DNA of 64,000 nucleotides from Wolfiporia cocos (lineage: Eukaryota; Basidiomycota; Agaricomycetes; Polyporales; Phaeolaceae). The stretch is taken from positions 1,550,001 to 1,614,000 of the forward strand of contig JACCLO010000003.1 of the NCBI GenBank assembly GCA_029448655.1, written 5' to 3'. Of the stretch, positions 1 to 11,014 are shown piece after piece. The notes under the pieces are model-generated. The model did not search any database. It was not told the origin of the DNA and saw only the letters and a program-made list of their open reading frames with translations. How positions within the stretch are numbered: the stretch's first letter is position 1; each line of letters begins with the position of its first letter. Both the position numbers and the translations under genes were made by a program.

Positions 1-5
1 AAAGG

Positions 6-912
6 ATGAACCAACAGATCGAAGTTTACCTTCGAATTTATTGCATGAACGACCCTTTCCAATGGGTACAACGGCTACCTGACGTCGAATTTGCGCACAA
101 CACCAGACGAACCGAAAACCGGCCTGCGCCACTTGAAATAATCCTAGGATATGTCCCAAGGGGATTCCCAGACTATGACAGGGTAGGGAACGTCCCGGCA
201 GCAGTCGATAGGATCAAGAAAATCAAGGAGGCGCGAAAAATGGCATTCATCGCACACGAACTAGCCCAGAAAAGAATGGCAGGACGTTTCCTCCGAGAAT
301 TACCCAAGCTTGAGAAAGGGGACAAGGTCTGGCTTGATGCGAAGAACTTGACGATACCGTATGAGTCAAACAAGCTAGCACCGAAAAGAGAAGGACCCTT
401 CACCATCACGGAAAAGAGGGGCCACAACCTATTGGCTACAATTACCAATGAGCTGGAAGATTCACCCTGTCTTCCATGCCGCGTTATTAAAACCATTTAA
501 GGAAACGAGGGTGCACGGACCCAATTACCTACGGCCGCCGCCTGATATCATCAAGGGACAAGAAGAGTATGAAGTCGAAGCCATCCTGGCTGATAGATGG
601 CGAGGAAAGAAGCACCAGTACTTTGTCAAATGGAAAGGCTATGCCACGGCCGACAACTCATGGGAAGACGAGGGAAATTTGGAGCACTCCAAGGAGCTGA
701 TAAAAAGCTACCACAGACTGCGAGTCAGGACAACCCCAGCACTCGAAAACCGAACAGTAATAGCATGTCGACGACTCGCCACCAGCTTCCCCGCCGCACC
801 GCTACTCCCGGCGACGCAGACCGTTGGGAAGGATGGCCGAGAGGTACGCCACCAAGGAGGTACTCCCCCCAACACCTGCAGATCAGACACGCCCTCCTCT
901 GGTACAGGGTAG
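6..912 (+). pseudogene. Chromovirus copy 1: pol C-terminus (integrase end and chromodomain), frameshifted
   Basis: This is the 3' end of a Ty3/Gypsy pol polyprotein; the element continues off the left edge. The first frame (6-500) begins at the integrase E-helix region (MNQQIEVYLRIYCMNDP) and runs through the C-terminal IN domain (GDKVWLDAKNL, GPFTITEK). It is then broken by an indel near 425-450: the equivalent region of copy 2 (21770-21830) reads through. From 448 a second frame resumes with HPVFHAALLKPF and the chromodomain (EYEVEAILADRW, YFVKWKGYATADNSWEDE, about 570-715). A TAG at 910-912 ends that frame, although copy 2 is open here. Chromodomains in this position are known to bind histone marks and guide integration. 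As it stands the polyprotein is dead. Confidence 0.9.
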
Positions 913-1826
913 AGGGACCTTTTGCTGGCCGAGCCGATGGCTGGTCGGCCCTCTTCGACATCGCGCAGGATCTCACCCACGTATACAGCTCGTACCAGAA
1001 CATCACCAAGGACCTCGTCCGAATGGAGGGGCAGATCAGAGCGCAGAGGGAGGGACTCGAACTACTCATCGACAGACTTATCGACAGACTGGCCACCACC
1101 ACAACGGCCCAATTACGACATGCCCTCAACGACTTCGAGGATCGCGAGCACGCTACTCCCAATCGACCCGAATACATACCACGACCCGCCCGCTTTTTCA
1201 CCACTGACGAACGACGCCGAGTTGCAAGGCCGTTTAATTTTATGGAACGTGATCGAGTATTATTTCCACTGCCTACCGAGACTCAGAGAGCCCGCCGAAC
1301 AGGAGTTAGAGACCCGACGCCACGTATTCCTGGTATGGGAAGCGACGGGAGACGTGAACCATCTGCATGCCCGACGAGCCCTAGGGCTACCCCAGCGCGA
1401 CAGCGAAGAGCGAATAGCACGCTGCCTATTCGACGATCTCCTTCAGTGCAGAGCATTACCCGCGAGGAGTTTGAGCAAGGTGCGAGGGAACACGAACGAG
1501 ACACCGCCTCCCTACCCACATGGGCAGCACGGAACCTTCACCGAGCCGCACACCACTGGAGGTACCGGCACAACGAATACCTCCGCGACATCCCTTCCCT
1601 ACGGGTACCAGCGAGGCCCTCACCCGAGCAGCCTTGTCGACAATGTGGTTCTGCCAACCACTGGATCCTCGACTGTCCTGACTATATTTGCCAAACTTGT
1701 GGGCTCAATCAACCGGGTCATCGACAGAATGAGTGCCGCCAACACTTCATATGGCGAACTCCTACGACCCCGTCCCTCAGCGGGAACGGCGACATCTACA
1801 ACGAACAGGACGCCGAGGCACTCTGA
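765..1826 (+). CDS. Chromovirus copy 1: post-pol ORF with tandem zinc knuckles
   Basis: An uninterrupted frame of 353 codons starts at ATG 765, inside the end of pol and in the -1 frame relative to it. The N-terminal half is helical (HALLWYRVEGP, IAQDLTHVYSSYQN), followed by PFNFMERDRV, a low-complexity linker, SITREEFEQG and finally two zinc knuckles at 1635-1736: CRQCGSANHWILDC (CX2CX4HX4C) and CQTCGLNQPGHRQNEC (CX2CX6HX4C). The homologous ORF of copy 2 (22114-23193) has the same start context (AATAGC or ATAGC before ATGTCGACG), the same order of blocks and the same C-terminal knuckles, so it is a conserved gene rather than chance. A nucleic-acid-binding, nucleocapsid-like role is inferred. 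An alternative is that it is made as a pol fusion by frameshifting. Confidence 0.7.
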   Translation: MSTTRHQLPRRTATPGDADRWEGWPRGTPPRRYSPQHLQIRHALLWYRVEGPFAGRADGWSALFDIAQDLTHVYSSYQNITKDLVRMEGQIRAQREGLELLIDRLIDRLATTTTAQLRHALNDFEDREHATPNRPEYIPRPARFFTTDERRRVARPFNFMERDRVLFPLPTETQRARRTGVRDPTPRIPGMGSDGRREPSACPTSPRATPARQRRANSTLPIRRSPSVQSITREEFEQGAREHERDTASLPTWAARNLHRAAHHWRYRHNEYLRDIPSLRVPARPSPEQPCRQCGSANHWILDCPDYICQTCGLNQPGHRQNECRQHFIWRTPTTPSLSGNGDIYNEQDAEAL

Positions 1827-1880
1827 AGGGGGGAACTTGGAGAATCTGTCGAGGCCGACGAATGCCTAGGGAGGGGCTGA

Positions 1881-2589
1881 TGTTACGGTTATTTTGATTT
1901 TTCGAATATCGACAGAACTCACCACCGGGCGAATACGATACAGGGACTTGTTGCGCAACCAACCCCCTGGCTACTCGTGACTCTACTGGGTGTATCCCCA
2001 GTTGTACTAGCATGAAGGGCGCATTTCACTTTTTGGCAGATCCAACTCTGCCACCATTTCATCTTTATCATCTCGCAGTTGATAGATGGCGTTCAACCGC
2101 CATCATTCCTATCTATCGTCTCAGGTATATCACTACATACCTATCAAACGTTTGGTACTATAGCGTAGATAGTAGCGGTGACATCTGGGATGGACTTGAC
2201 CCCTTAAAGCTAGCGTAGTATATAAACTCATGTATCTACTGTCGAAGCTCTTCAGCTCGACCTTGTTGTACAAACAAGAAGTCTTATACTCGTTCTCAAA
2301 CGTAGGAAACTACGCTCAGTATTTCTCGCTCGAGCAACCGAACGACTAAGTCCTCGAAGTGCACACAGATTTCTCGGACTTAGGCGAGTTGAATATTCTA
2401 TTTAACTCGCATTCCGAACAGACCATATCCTCTAACGCGTATTGGATATTAACCGATCTCCTAAGAATCTCGCTTAGGACTTGAAGGCATCTAACGAGTA
2501 TTTGCCTTGCACACGGCAGCAAGCCTACGTGCAGAAGAACAATCTATATTCGCGACTCAAATATACGAACGGGTATTCGACCCGTAACA
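1881..2589 (+). repeat. 3' LTR of chromovirus copy 1 (LTR family A, 709 bp)
   Basis: The LTR begins TGTTACGG and ends CCGTAACA, forming 8-bp terminal inverted repeats. It is preceded by a purine-rich tract (AGGGAGGGGCTGA, 1868-1880) that fits a polypurine tract. It contains TATATAA at 2219-2225, and 35 nt downstream AGCTCGACCTT at 2254-2264, the presumed start of the transcript. The target duplication cannot be tested because the 5' LTR lies outside the window. Minus-strand copies of the same LTR occur at 4006, 6156, 15973, 25329, 43618 and 43784. Confidence 0.9.
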
Positions 2590-4005
2590 TGTCCTGAGGT
2601 ACATTCAAATACATTGAATGTACTGAAATCTAACCTAATTACATCTGGATGTATTTGGAGTAGGTAAGTTACATTCAATGTATTTGAATGTAGTCTATGG
2701 TCCAAATAGTATCCTGATGTACCGGGTGCACCAGGATACATTTAAATACCCGGAATTCTCACTGGGAATTAATGAGGATGGGCAACCCTGCCTAGACACT
2801 TGTCCACAGGTGCTGATCTCAGTATCATTGGACTTTGGTTTTTCTTACCTAAAGCAGCCATTTGGGTGCCAATATCATGATCGCTCTACCATTGCCACTG
2901 GTATTGGCCTTGTCGATGGATGCAGCTAGAGTGATACTTTACAATACAGATGCTATATTAGTACTCTGTGTATTTTGCTACGTGGGTAAATATATAAACA
3001 TTACTAATGCGCTGTCTAACACAAAACAGCCAGGATGCGAGCCCTGCAGCACGTTGCGTTCGCGGTTGGAGCATTTGGTTCTTGTCCCAATGAGGCAGGC
3101 AGGCCAGATCACTGCGCTGTGCACAAAACACTTCATACATTGCTCAACCATGGAGCTTTTACTGTGAAACACTGTACTCTCGGAGATATTCCAACTTTAG
3201 ATGTCTACTACATGGTAGAATCTACTCCATCACCAGCAATTGCATTTTAGCTTAATGTAAGTCCAGACCTTTAAATTCTGATCCCACTGTGCACACACTT
3301 CTACAGCATCTATTGACAATCTCAAAAATTCATTCAATGTGTTTCTGATAAATCGTTGGGAACAAATTCTGCCTCGTTCTCTCTGGATAGCTTGCTTGCA
3401 CATGAGATCTAGGGTGAAATTATTCATCAAGAATCTGTTCCCAACAAAATGTTTTTGTATTCTAAGAAAAATTCTCCGCCATAGCATACCTTCAATCTTC
3501 TTACACAATGAGCTATTGGTCATATACCATCGTGCATTGGAACATTCTGCGCACCAAACTGATGCCGCTGATGGCATGTCCGGCATCTGACAGTGGCACA
3601 TCAAGGCACTTGATCAAGTGGGAATTGCCGGCCCCCTACAGTTGCCCCTCCCCATAATTAACCTCAAGTAGTCCAGCATTGCAGGGGCTGTTGACAGCAA
3701 TACTCTTTTATTATTTGCAAGTGACTGTTTTGATTTGTGACTGGCTGAGAGGCACCTCTGGAAAAGAGATATAAATCACTATACTATTCGCATTTTTGCA
3801 AATGTCAAGGAATTCCCTCGTCACCTGAAAGCAGAGTTGACCTCTAGAGTTGTTCAGTTAGACGACATTTAAAAATCATAGACAAGAGCTGTTCTTGGCC
3901 GCTTGACAGAGACAACTGGCTTGAGATACGGATTGTGTCGTGGTTCCTGGGAGAATGACTACGTGTAATTTGTGACCTTGATAACCACATGTACATGATC
4001 ACATG
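2590..4005. other. Gene-free interval with degenerate repeats
   Basis: No supportable gene. Near 2600-2700 there are imperfect palindromes built on ACATTCAATGTA-like words. A segment around 2735-2775 resembles 26980-27020 (both contain a TCACTGGGA-ATTAAT motif). The block 3230-3604 is described separately. The rest looks like decayed repeat DNA. Confidence 0.5.
3230..3604 (-). repeat. Decayed dispersed repeat with coding-like translation
   Basis: On the minus strand an open frame of 124 codons contains blocks that recur at about 29070-29260 on the plus strand: CHCQMPDMPSAA matches HRCQIPDVPINGIPKAA, and TNSSLCKKIEG with GNRFLMN matches ANSSLYRKTRE with SEQILN. Both copies are flanked by related non-coding sequence (for example AGATCTCA-type words next to GAACAGATT). 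Two diverged copies sharing a peptide pattern suggest remnants of a mobile element rather than a host gene. No known family is recognised. Confidence 0.35.
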
Positions 4006-4290
4006 TGTTACAGGTCAAATACCCGTTCGTATATTCAAGTTCACGAATAAAATCTTCTTCTACACATAGTCTGCCATACTAATCTAAGGCAAATATAATT
4101 TGTATATGCCTACGGATCCTAGGTCAGAGACTCTAGGAGGTTGTTCAATATCCAATTCTCGTTAGAGGATTTAATCGGTTTCTGAGCAAGTCTTCTAGAA
4201 TATAAGACTTGCCCAAGTCTGAGAAGTCAGTGTGCACTTCGAGGACTTAGTTGTCTGAGGGCCCAAGAAATACTGAGCATAGTCACACCT
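4006..4290 (-). repeat. Truncated, degenerate LTR family A
   Basis: The minus-strand LTR end (TGTTACAGGTCAAATACCCG) is followed by the same order of words seen in the intact minus-strand LTRs (GTTAGAGGAT, ATATAAGACTTG, GTGCACTTCGAGGACTTAG, GAAATACTGAGCATAG), but with many substitutions. It stops where the minisatellite begins, so the remainder was lost or replaced. Confidence 0.75.
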
Positions 4291-4299
4291 TTCAGTGAT

Positions 4300-4700
4300 G
4301 GTAGGTGATGGTACTGGTGAACCAGCTTGTACCAATCCCTATTGATTCAGGTCAGCTGGCCATCAGCCCACAACTTAACCATTAGGCCTACCTTTAGGTG
4401 GGCCCACAACCAGATGGTAGTGACAGTTCATTGGCTCACCACTGCTGCAACCTGACAGTAATGACAGTTGAAGGTCGGCCCACAACTGCCATGACTTGAC
4501 AGTTATGATGGTTGTGGGTCGGCCCACCACTGCCACAACTTGACGGTTATGATGGTTGCGGGTCGGCCCACCACTGCTGCAACCTGGCAGTAATGACAGT
4601 TGTGGGTTGGCCCATGACTTGACAGTCCTGATGGTTGCAGGTCAGCCCACAACTGCCACAACCAGACAGTAGCAATGGTTGTGGGTCAGCCCACAACCAT
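4300..4700. repeat. Tandem repeat of about 45 bp
   Basis: A degenerate tandem array of units containing GGTCGGCCCACCACTGC, followed by CAACTTGACGGTTATGATGG or CAACCTGGCAGTAATGACAG variants. Consecutive units near 4507 and 4550 are about 44 bp apart. It leads straight into the 9-bp minisatellite, which shares the words GCAACCT and GTGGG. Confidence 0.75.
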
Positions 4701-6110
4701 GGCCTGTTGCCGTGACCTCTGCATCTGCAACTTTTGCGACCTCCGTGACCTCCGCAACCTTTGCAACCTTTGCAATCTCCGTGACCTCCACGACATCCAA
4801 GACCTTCGCAACCTCCACAACCTCCATGACCTCCGCAACCTCTGTGACCTCCATGACATTTGTGACCTTTGCGACCTCTGTGACCTCCATGACCTCCATG
4901 ACTTTTGCAACCTTCGCAATCTCCGTGACCTCTGTGACCTCTGTGACCTCTGTGACCTCTGTGACCTCCGTGACCTCCACAACCTCTGCGACCTCTGTGA
5001 CCTCTGTGACCTCTGTGACCTCTGTGACCTTTGTGACTTCCATGGCCTTCATGACCTCCATGACATCTGAAAGTCGCAGATGTGGAGGTCACAGAGGTCA
5101 CAGAAGTTGCAGACATGGAGGTCGTGGAGGTCGCAAAAGTTGCAGATGCAGAGGGCATGGAGGTCATGGAGGTCACATAGGTCGTGGAGGTTGCAAAGGC
5201 CGTGGAGGTCACGGAGGTCATGGAGGTTGCAGAGATTGCAGAGGTTGTGGAGGTCGTGGAGCAACTTCTGCAACCCAGTTGTTGCTGCTGTGCCTGTTGC
5301 AACCTCTTATTCACTTTTACACTCACTGTGACTTATGAAATCTGCAACCATGACCCTCCTCCTGGTCCTCATGACCTGTACCCACAATCTCCACAAGTTT
5401 TATAACTTCTGTGGCTTTTTAGCCTCTGTGATTTCCATGGCTCAATTGGCACTACTGTGCCTGCTGTGACCACAGTAATTTAATTTTTACTATATCTGCA
5501 ACCTCTGCAACCTGTGACTGTGACCCACCGTGACTCCCACGACCTGAGAATGCGACTTTCACAACTTATGCAGCTCTCACAACCTTTGCAACCTCTGCAA
5601 CCTTTGTCACCTCATACCGTGGCTCTTGCAGTGTTCACACCTTGTCACCAAAATTTCCATGACTTCTGCAACTTGCAGCCACAATCAACCACAACCCTCA
5701 CGACCTGTGGTCGCGACCTCCACGACCTCTGCGACCTCTGCAACTTTCATGGCTTCTGCAACCTTTGCAACCTCCACACCCTGTTATTGCAGCCTTGGTG
5801 GTCTCCATAACTTGTCACTGCAGTTCCATGACTTCTGCAACCTGTATCCACAGCCTACCACAACCCTTGCAATCTGTGACCATGACCTCCGCAACCTCCA
5901 CAACCTCTGCAACCTCTGTGACCTCTGTGACCTCTGTGACCTCTGCAACCTCTGCAACCTCCGCAACATCCACAACCTCCGCAACCTCTGCAACCTCTGT
6001 GACCTCCATGTCTGCAACTTCTGTGACCTCTGCAACCTCTGCGACCTCCATGACCTTGGCAACTTCCACAATCTCTCATTGCAGCCTGCTGAGCTGTTGC
6101 ATGGGCTTGG
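4701..6110. repeat. 9-bp minisatellite with strand switch
   Basis: The array is built from 9-bp units such as TGTGACCTC, TGCAACCTC and CATGACCTC. From about 4700 to 5068 the C-rich form is on the plus strand. From about 5068 to 5265 the reverse complement (GAGGTCRYR) is on the plus strand. After a degenerate interval it returns to the C-rich form at 5490-6070. Because the period is a multiple of three, all frames on both strands are open for long runs; the resulting polypeptides (Val/Glu, Cys/Asp/Leu, Gly/His-rich) are artefacts of the repeat. Confidence 0.9.
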
Positions 6111-6634
6111 ATGCTAGTCCTTGCCGTGTTTCAGGGGAAGCAATGGGGTAGGGGCTGTTACGGGTCATATACCCATTCGTATATTCGTGGCGCAACTATA
6201 AATCGTTCTTCTGCACATAGTCCTTCGGACGAGTGCAAGGCAAATATATTTGTTAATAAGCATTCGAGCCCTATGTTAAGGACTGTAGGGGATTGTTCAA
6301 TATCCAACACGTGTTAGAGGATATAATCTGTTCTGGGCACAAGTCTTATAGGATATAGGACTTGCCTAAGTCTGAGAAGTCTGAGGGCACTTCAAGGACT
6401 TAGTCGGTTTGAGAGCTCGGTGAATACTGAGCATAGTCATAGTTTCCTATGTTTGAGAATGAGTATAAGACTTCTTGTTTGTACAACAAGTTCGAGCTGA
6501 AGAGCCTTGATGGTAAGTACATATGGTTTTTATACTATGTCAGAGTTTTTGGGGTCAAGTCCGTCCCAGATGTCACCGATACTATCTACACTATAGTATG
6601 AAACGTTTGATAAGCATGTAGTGATATATCTGAG

Positions 6635-8132
6635 TGACACAGACTTACAAGTCTGTGTGACCGGCCTACAAGGATGGGGGGCCCATAACGCTCGCAACGT
6701 ACGAGCGCGCCCAGCAGCGGTGAATGTCGAGCATAAGCCATGGCGGCTACCTCTAAGTCGATGTACCAGACTAGCAAGACGGAGAGAGAGAGAGGGCCAG
6801 TGCCGTCACATGCCAGCATCACAGAGACAAGAAGAAAGGGGGGCAAGCCCCATTGTCGAGAATCTGAGGAATGAGGATGTAAGTCCTCATTCCATAGTAC
6901 TTATACATGAGTAGCTGGCCAGTAATGGCCACCCTAAAGTAGAGGCCTGTGTGCCATAACTAAGAGGACACATGACTATGTAACCACTGGACGTAACATG
7001 TAACCAGTGTGACCATAATGTGAGTACCTGAGGTGCGCGCTACCCTACAGCGCTAATCTAATAGGTCAGGTGGTCTAGTAAGAAATACAAGGTGTGACGA
7101 GGAGGACAGAAGTAAGTAAGGAGTTAGCCCCACACCTAGGGGTGCCTTTGCAATACAACCAAGGGACATCGAAGAACCTGACACAGACTCACAGCTCTGT
7201 GGGACCCTGGCTACAGGGGAGTCCCTATAGGGCCTACAAGGCGGTGTGCCAGCCACAAGGCAACCAGTCGGCTGTATCCCCAAGGGGGAACTCCTAAGGT
7301 GACCAAGCGAGACGACACACAGACGAGCAAGTCTTAGAGGGCCCCCGGGGCAGAGACGCACACAAAGACAGATGAGAGAGGAGCCATAGGCTCAGTTGTC
7401 GAGAATCCTAAAGATGAGGATGTAAGTCCTCATCTTGTCGTACTTATACATGGGAGTTGACCAGTAATGGTCGCCCTAAAGTAGCGGTCTGTGCACTGTA
7501 ACTAAGAAGGCACATGATACATGTAACTACCGTAACGTATGTACTAGTGTGACCCTAACGTGAGTACCTAAGGCGTGCGCTACCCTACAGCGCTAACCTT
7601 CAGTCATATGATCTAGACGGAGTCCTGGACAAGCACGGAGGTGGCTGAGGATCATGGAAGCGCGCGCGCACCTAGCGGCGCCTATAATACCTGCAGCGAG
7701 GGATGTTACGTATCCTCTAAGGAAAGTTTGTGACATTACCCCCCCTCTCGAAAAACGTCGTCCCGACGTTGTACCTATAACCTACGACGCAACAACCCTT
7801 AGGTTGAGTTTTGATGTCTGGCACCTGCGCCCACCAGGTGGAAGTTCCAGACATGGCGGTCCTGTCCGCCATTGGGAGTACGAAGGAGGGTGGCCATGCA
7901 GGAGACATTGGGAGCAAACGACCATCCCTGTTCCTTACATGCCTGACGTGAGAGCGTGAGTCGTCGCTAGCGTTGAGCGCAGAGGCTACTGGGAAGGTAA
8001 TGCTGTGTCATTCCTTTCCTAGCGTGTGCCGACTTGGCTACGCATGACGCGCCGACCTCCGACTATGCTGGGTTATAGTGTGAGTCCCACAGTTTGTCTG
8101 TGTCAGAACCCCCCACAGGAAATTCTGTGACA
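6635..8132. mobile_element. LTR family B insertion with 5-bp target duplication CTGAG
   Basis: The insert begins TGACACAGAC and ends TTCTGTGACA; it is flanked by CTGAG at 6630-6634 and 8133-8137. It interrupts LTR A and itself contains another family B insert (7179-8105). Without that insert and its duplicated GAACC it is about 566 bp, the size of a solo LTR. No internal protein-coding region is seen. Confidence 0.85.
7179..8105. mobile_element. LTR family B insertion nested in another family B copy (TSD GAACC)
   Basis: It begins TGACACAGACTC and ends CTGTGTCA, flanked by GAACC at 7174-7178 and 8106-8110. It shares with the outer copy the words GAGGATGTAAGTCCTCAT, ATACATG and GCTACCCTACAGCGCTAA, so it is the same family. 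Together with 6156-8381 this makes three insertion layers. Confidence 0.75.
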
Positions 8133-8381
8133 CTGAGACGATAGAAAGGAATGATGATAGTGGTTGAACACCATCCACTAATCAGTGATTGATAAATATG
8201 AAACATGACAGAGTTGGATCTGCCAAGATTGGGTCAAGTATCATCTGCTAGTACAACCGGGGTCGAGCCCAGTGCATGTTATGATCAACCAGGGGGTCGG
8301 TTGCATGACAAGTCCCTGTATCATATTCACCCAATGGTGAGTTCTGTCAGCATCGAAATAAGAATTGGAATATCCATAACA

Positions 8382-9679
8382 GGGACCCTATTTCTAAGGA
8401 TTTTGTTAGGTATGTCAGATCTGTGACACAAAAATTTTTTAGGCTGTCTTAGCTTACTGGACCAAGGGCAAGTTAACATGTCTCATCTATAGAAATTATA
8501 TCCTCAGGAAAGGGTGTCACATGTCCCCTGGACTTGGTACTGAAGACATTATATTTGTGGACTCGAATATAGAACGAGATTGGGTATACAACCCATAACA
8601 TGATCCAGGGTGCCACTCAGTGTGGCACAGTCCTGTGCCTAGCTGTGGCTAGGTCTTGTGACTAGCTGACTGTATATGGTTTCAGGATGCTTATGTAAGC
8701 TGGAGTAGCATGATACATAGCACGTGGATGGGGACTAAGTTAGAGGAAAAGTAACTTCTGTTACAGTCTTATATCTGTTCTCAAACTAGGGAAACCTAGC
8801 TCTGTGAAACAACTGAGCTCCAAGGAATCTTAAGATTTAGATCTTGGACAAGACAAGTGTTGTGACACTTGTAATACTGAATATTTTTGTGTGGATATCT
8901 AATTGGTGGGTACTTGACCTGTAACATCTAACAGGCACAATATGTATGATGTACTGTCAGCTAGTCAGACAGTTACAAATTTGCATGCCCCTACCCCTGC
9001 CCCTGGTGATGAGTCAATGATTGCAAGTGTGGAAGGAATAGATAGTGGGAGAAGTAAGAGGACTGAGTAGCTGCAGGGTGGGGTGAGCAGTGGAGGGGAA
9101 AGTGGAGCAGGAGCAGGTGGGTAGTGGATGGGGTAGGATGGACAGTGAATGGAGGACAGAAAGCAAGGAACAGAAAGCAGGGGGCAGCAAGTGGGGGACA
9201 GCAAGCAGGGAAGGGTGTGTAGTGGGTGAGTTGGGTATTGAACAGAATTGTAAACAGGTATCAGAGGCGGATGTGGGGTGGGAGCAGGGAGGGGGCAGGA
9301 AGAGGGGCAGGGAGAGGCAGGCTGTGGTACTGCATATATAAACCAAAAATAAATTAATGTGTTTTACACTGTATGAGATCTGATGAGAGTGAAAACATAC
9401 CTGAGTAGATAGGCTATGGTCTGCACCAGTATGTGTGCATGGACCAGCTTGGATATATGCATTCTGATGCAAGATTTCATTGGACACTTTCTCAGATTGC
9501 TGTTGTCAGTCTGCACTGGTCTGTGTTTTGGGGCTCTGTGGGGTGCCTTGTGCCAGCACAGACTGGCACCATACAGCATCCACTGGGAGGCAGCCCTGAC
9601 AGTTGATCTGTTTTATCTATGTATTAGCAGAAGCCATTCCTGTTGCAACAGAGTCAGGTCAAGCCCAACACTGACATTG
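8382..9679. other. Gene-free interval: LTR debris and a purine-rich block
   Basis: Fragments of chromovirus-type LTR ends are visible (CGAATATAGAACGAG with ACCCATAACA near 8560-8605; ACTTGACCTGTAACA near 8912-8927). From about 9050 to 9330 the plus strand is strongly G/A-rich with short imperfect repeats (GCAGGGGGCAGC-like). The frames open here follow from that composition. No gene is supported. Confidence 0.5.
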
Positions 9680-10805
9680 TGACACAGAATACTGACTGTA
9701 TGACACAGACATACCGTTTGTGGGACTGGCCCATAGCCAGGGTAACTCCAATAGCCCTACACCGATAATACAGGCCCATGGCACCTGTGGAGAGGTGAGG
9801 TGACAAGCTGGTCTTGATGGCAGTACACCGGGCAACAAGGCCGGCGTCCCCAGACAAGCGAGTCAAAGGACTAATAGAGGAGTGGCAGCCCACAAGATAG
9901 CATGAAAGGGAGTGTCATTACTCCAACGTCGAGAATGCTAAACATGAGGATGTAAGTCCTCATGCTAGTGCATATATACATGGGGGTGCACCAGTACCTA
10001 CGAGCCTGCCCTAAAGCATGAGAGTCTGTGTGCATAACGTAGAGGAAAGTAAACATGATGACAAGGCACCAGTAATGGCGCCGAGTCATGTGGTATAAGG
10101 GTAGAGATGCCAGTAATGGCGCTCTTGGCATAACGTGATGGAAGGCGCCTGTAAGGGCGCTTCCACATAGTAGGTGGCACCGGTAACGGCACCCATGCAT
10201 AGTGGGTGTGACACTACTTAGGATGGCTACTTACAAGGTGTAACATAGCGTAATAATCCTGTAAAAAATAGCGGTGACGCCCCAGAATTAATCTGTGACA
10301 CTGTATGGTAACACCTTGATGAGGCCCCCTAAGGCCCAAGTCCGAACATCGTCATATAAGCTCACAGACTAATACAATGAGGGTGTAGAGATGCGGGGAT
10401 CACCTAGTAAGATGGTCACAAGGCGGCCATCACACAGTGAGGTAGAGTCAATAGACCTGGGACACACCTCAAGGCCAGATTGATAGAGCTAAGGCATGTA
10501 GGCCTTAGTGTTGGCGTATATATACATGCACTGCATGAGACATTGTACATAAGTACTACCCTAAAGTAAGTGTCTGTGTGCAGAGGACTGTGCTATGTAT
10601 TATGTAAGGTAAGCACTATACTACTGGGCCAGTGGTAACACTAACACTAGGGTTATGAAATCTAATCTACAGTAATACGTGACGTACTGGCTGGGTACAC
10701 CATTGTGTAGTGGATATGACATCAAAGAGGGGGCGCTGAGGTGCTGTGTTCGACCCTAATGGAGAAGGGTTAACCTCATCACAAAATCTGTGACACATTG
10801 TGTGG
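9680..10805. mobile_element. LTR family B solo element (TSD CATTG), containing a nested copy
   Basis: It begins TGACACAGAATACTG and ends ATCTGTGACA, flanked by CATTG at 9675-9679 and 10806-10810. It is interrupted after 21 bp by a second family B insert (9701-10300). Subtracting the insert and its duplication leaves about 521 bp. Confidence 0.85.
9701..10300. mobile_element. LTR family B solo element (600 bp, TSD CTGTA)
   Basis: It begins TGACACAGACAT and ends ATCTGTGACA, flanked by CTGTA at 9696-9700 and 10301-10305. It shares the GAGGATGTAAGTCCTCAT word and the repeated GGCGC(C/T)-AGTAATGG motifs with the copies at 6635 and 7179. Confidence 0.85.
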
Positions 10806-11014
10806 TGTCAGAACATCTGATTGAGAAGGCTACCCTCACCTATGGCATCCCTTGCTGTACAGGCAATCAACCTTGTGACACAATAGTGAGTATACTAACA
10901 ATGGCCCTTGACATTGCTGCTTATGGCTAACAACCTTAATATCATTCTGTGTATTAGTGATTTGAGGTGCACTGCTACAGTGCTGTTACAGGTAAGTGCA
11001 ACGGAATACCTTAC

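Larger units (their letters stand above)
6156..8381 (-). mobile_element. Solo LTR family A, split by nested insertions
   Basis: The minus-strand LTR starts TGTTACGGGTCATATACCC at 6156 and its other end (ATATCCATAACA) is at 8381. The LTR sequence is interrupted between 6634 and 8133 by the family B insertion. Removing that insertion restores the expected order (GATATATCTGAG then ACGATAGAAAGGAATGATG). Outer flanks are GGGGC and GGGAC, possibly a one-mismatch target duplication. Confidence 0.8.

Noticed and set aside
4547..6117. Several long open frames on both strands (up to 259 codons) rich in Val/Glu, Cys/Asp/Leu, Gly/His or Ser/Arg
   Set aside because: They are the six translations of a 9-bp minisatellite whose period is a multiple of three; no frame has non-repetitive content.
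9014..9487. Minus-strand open frame of 157 codons, Pro/Ser/Leu-rich
   Set aside because: It follows from the purine-rich bias of the opposite strand; no domain, no start context, no second copy.
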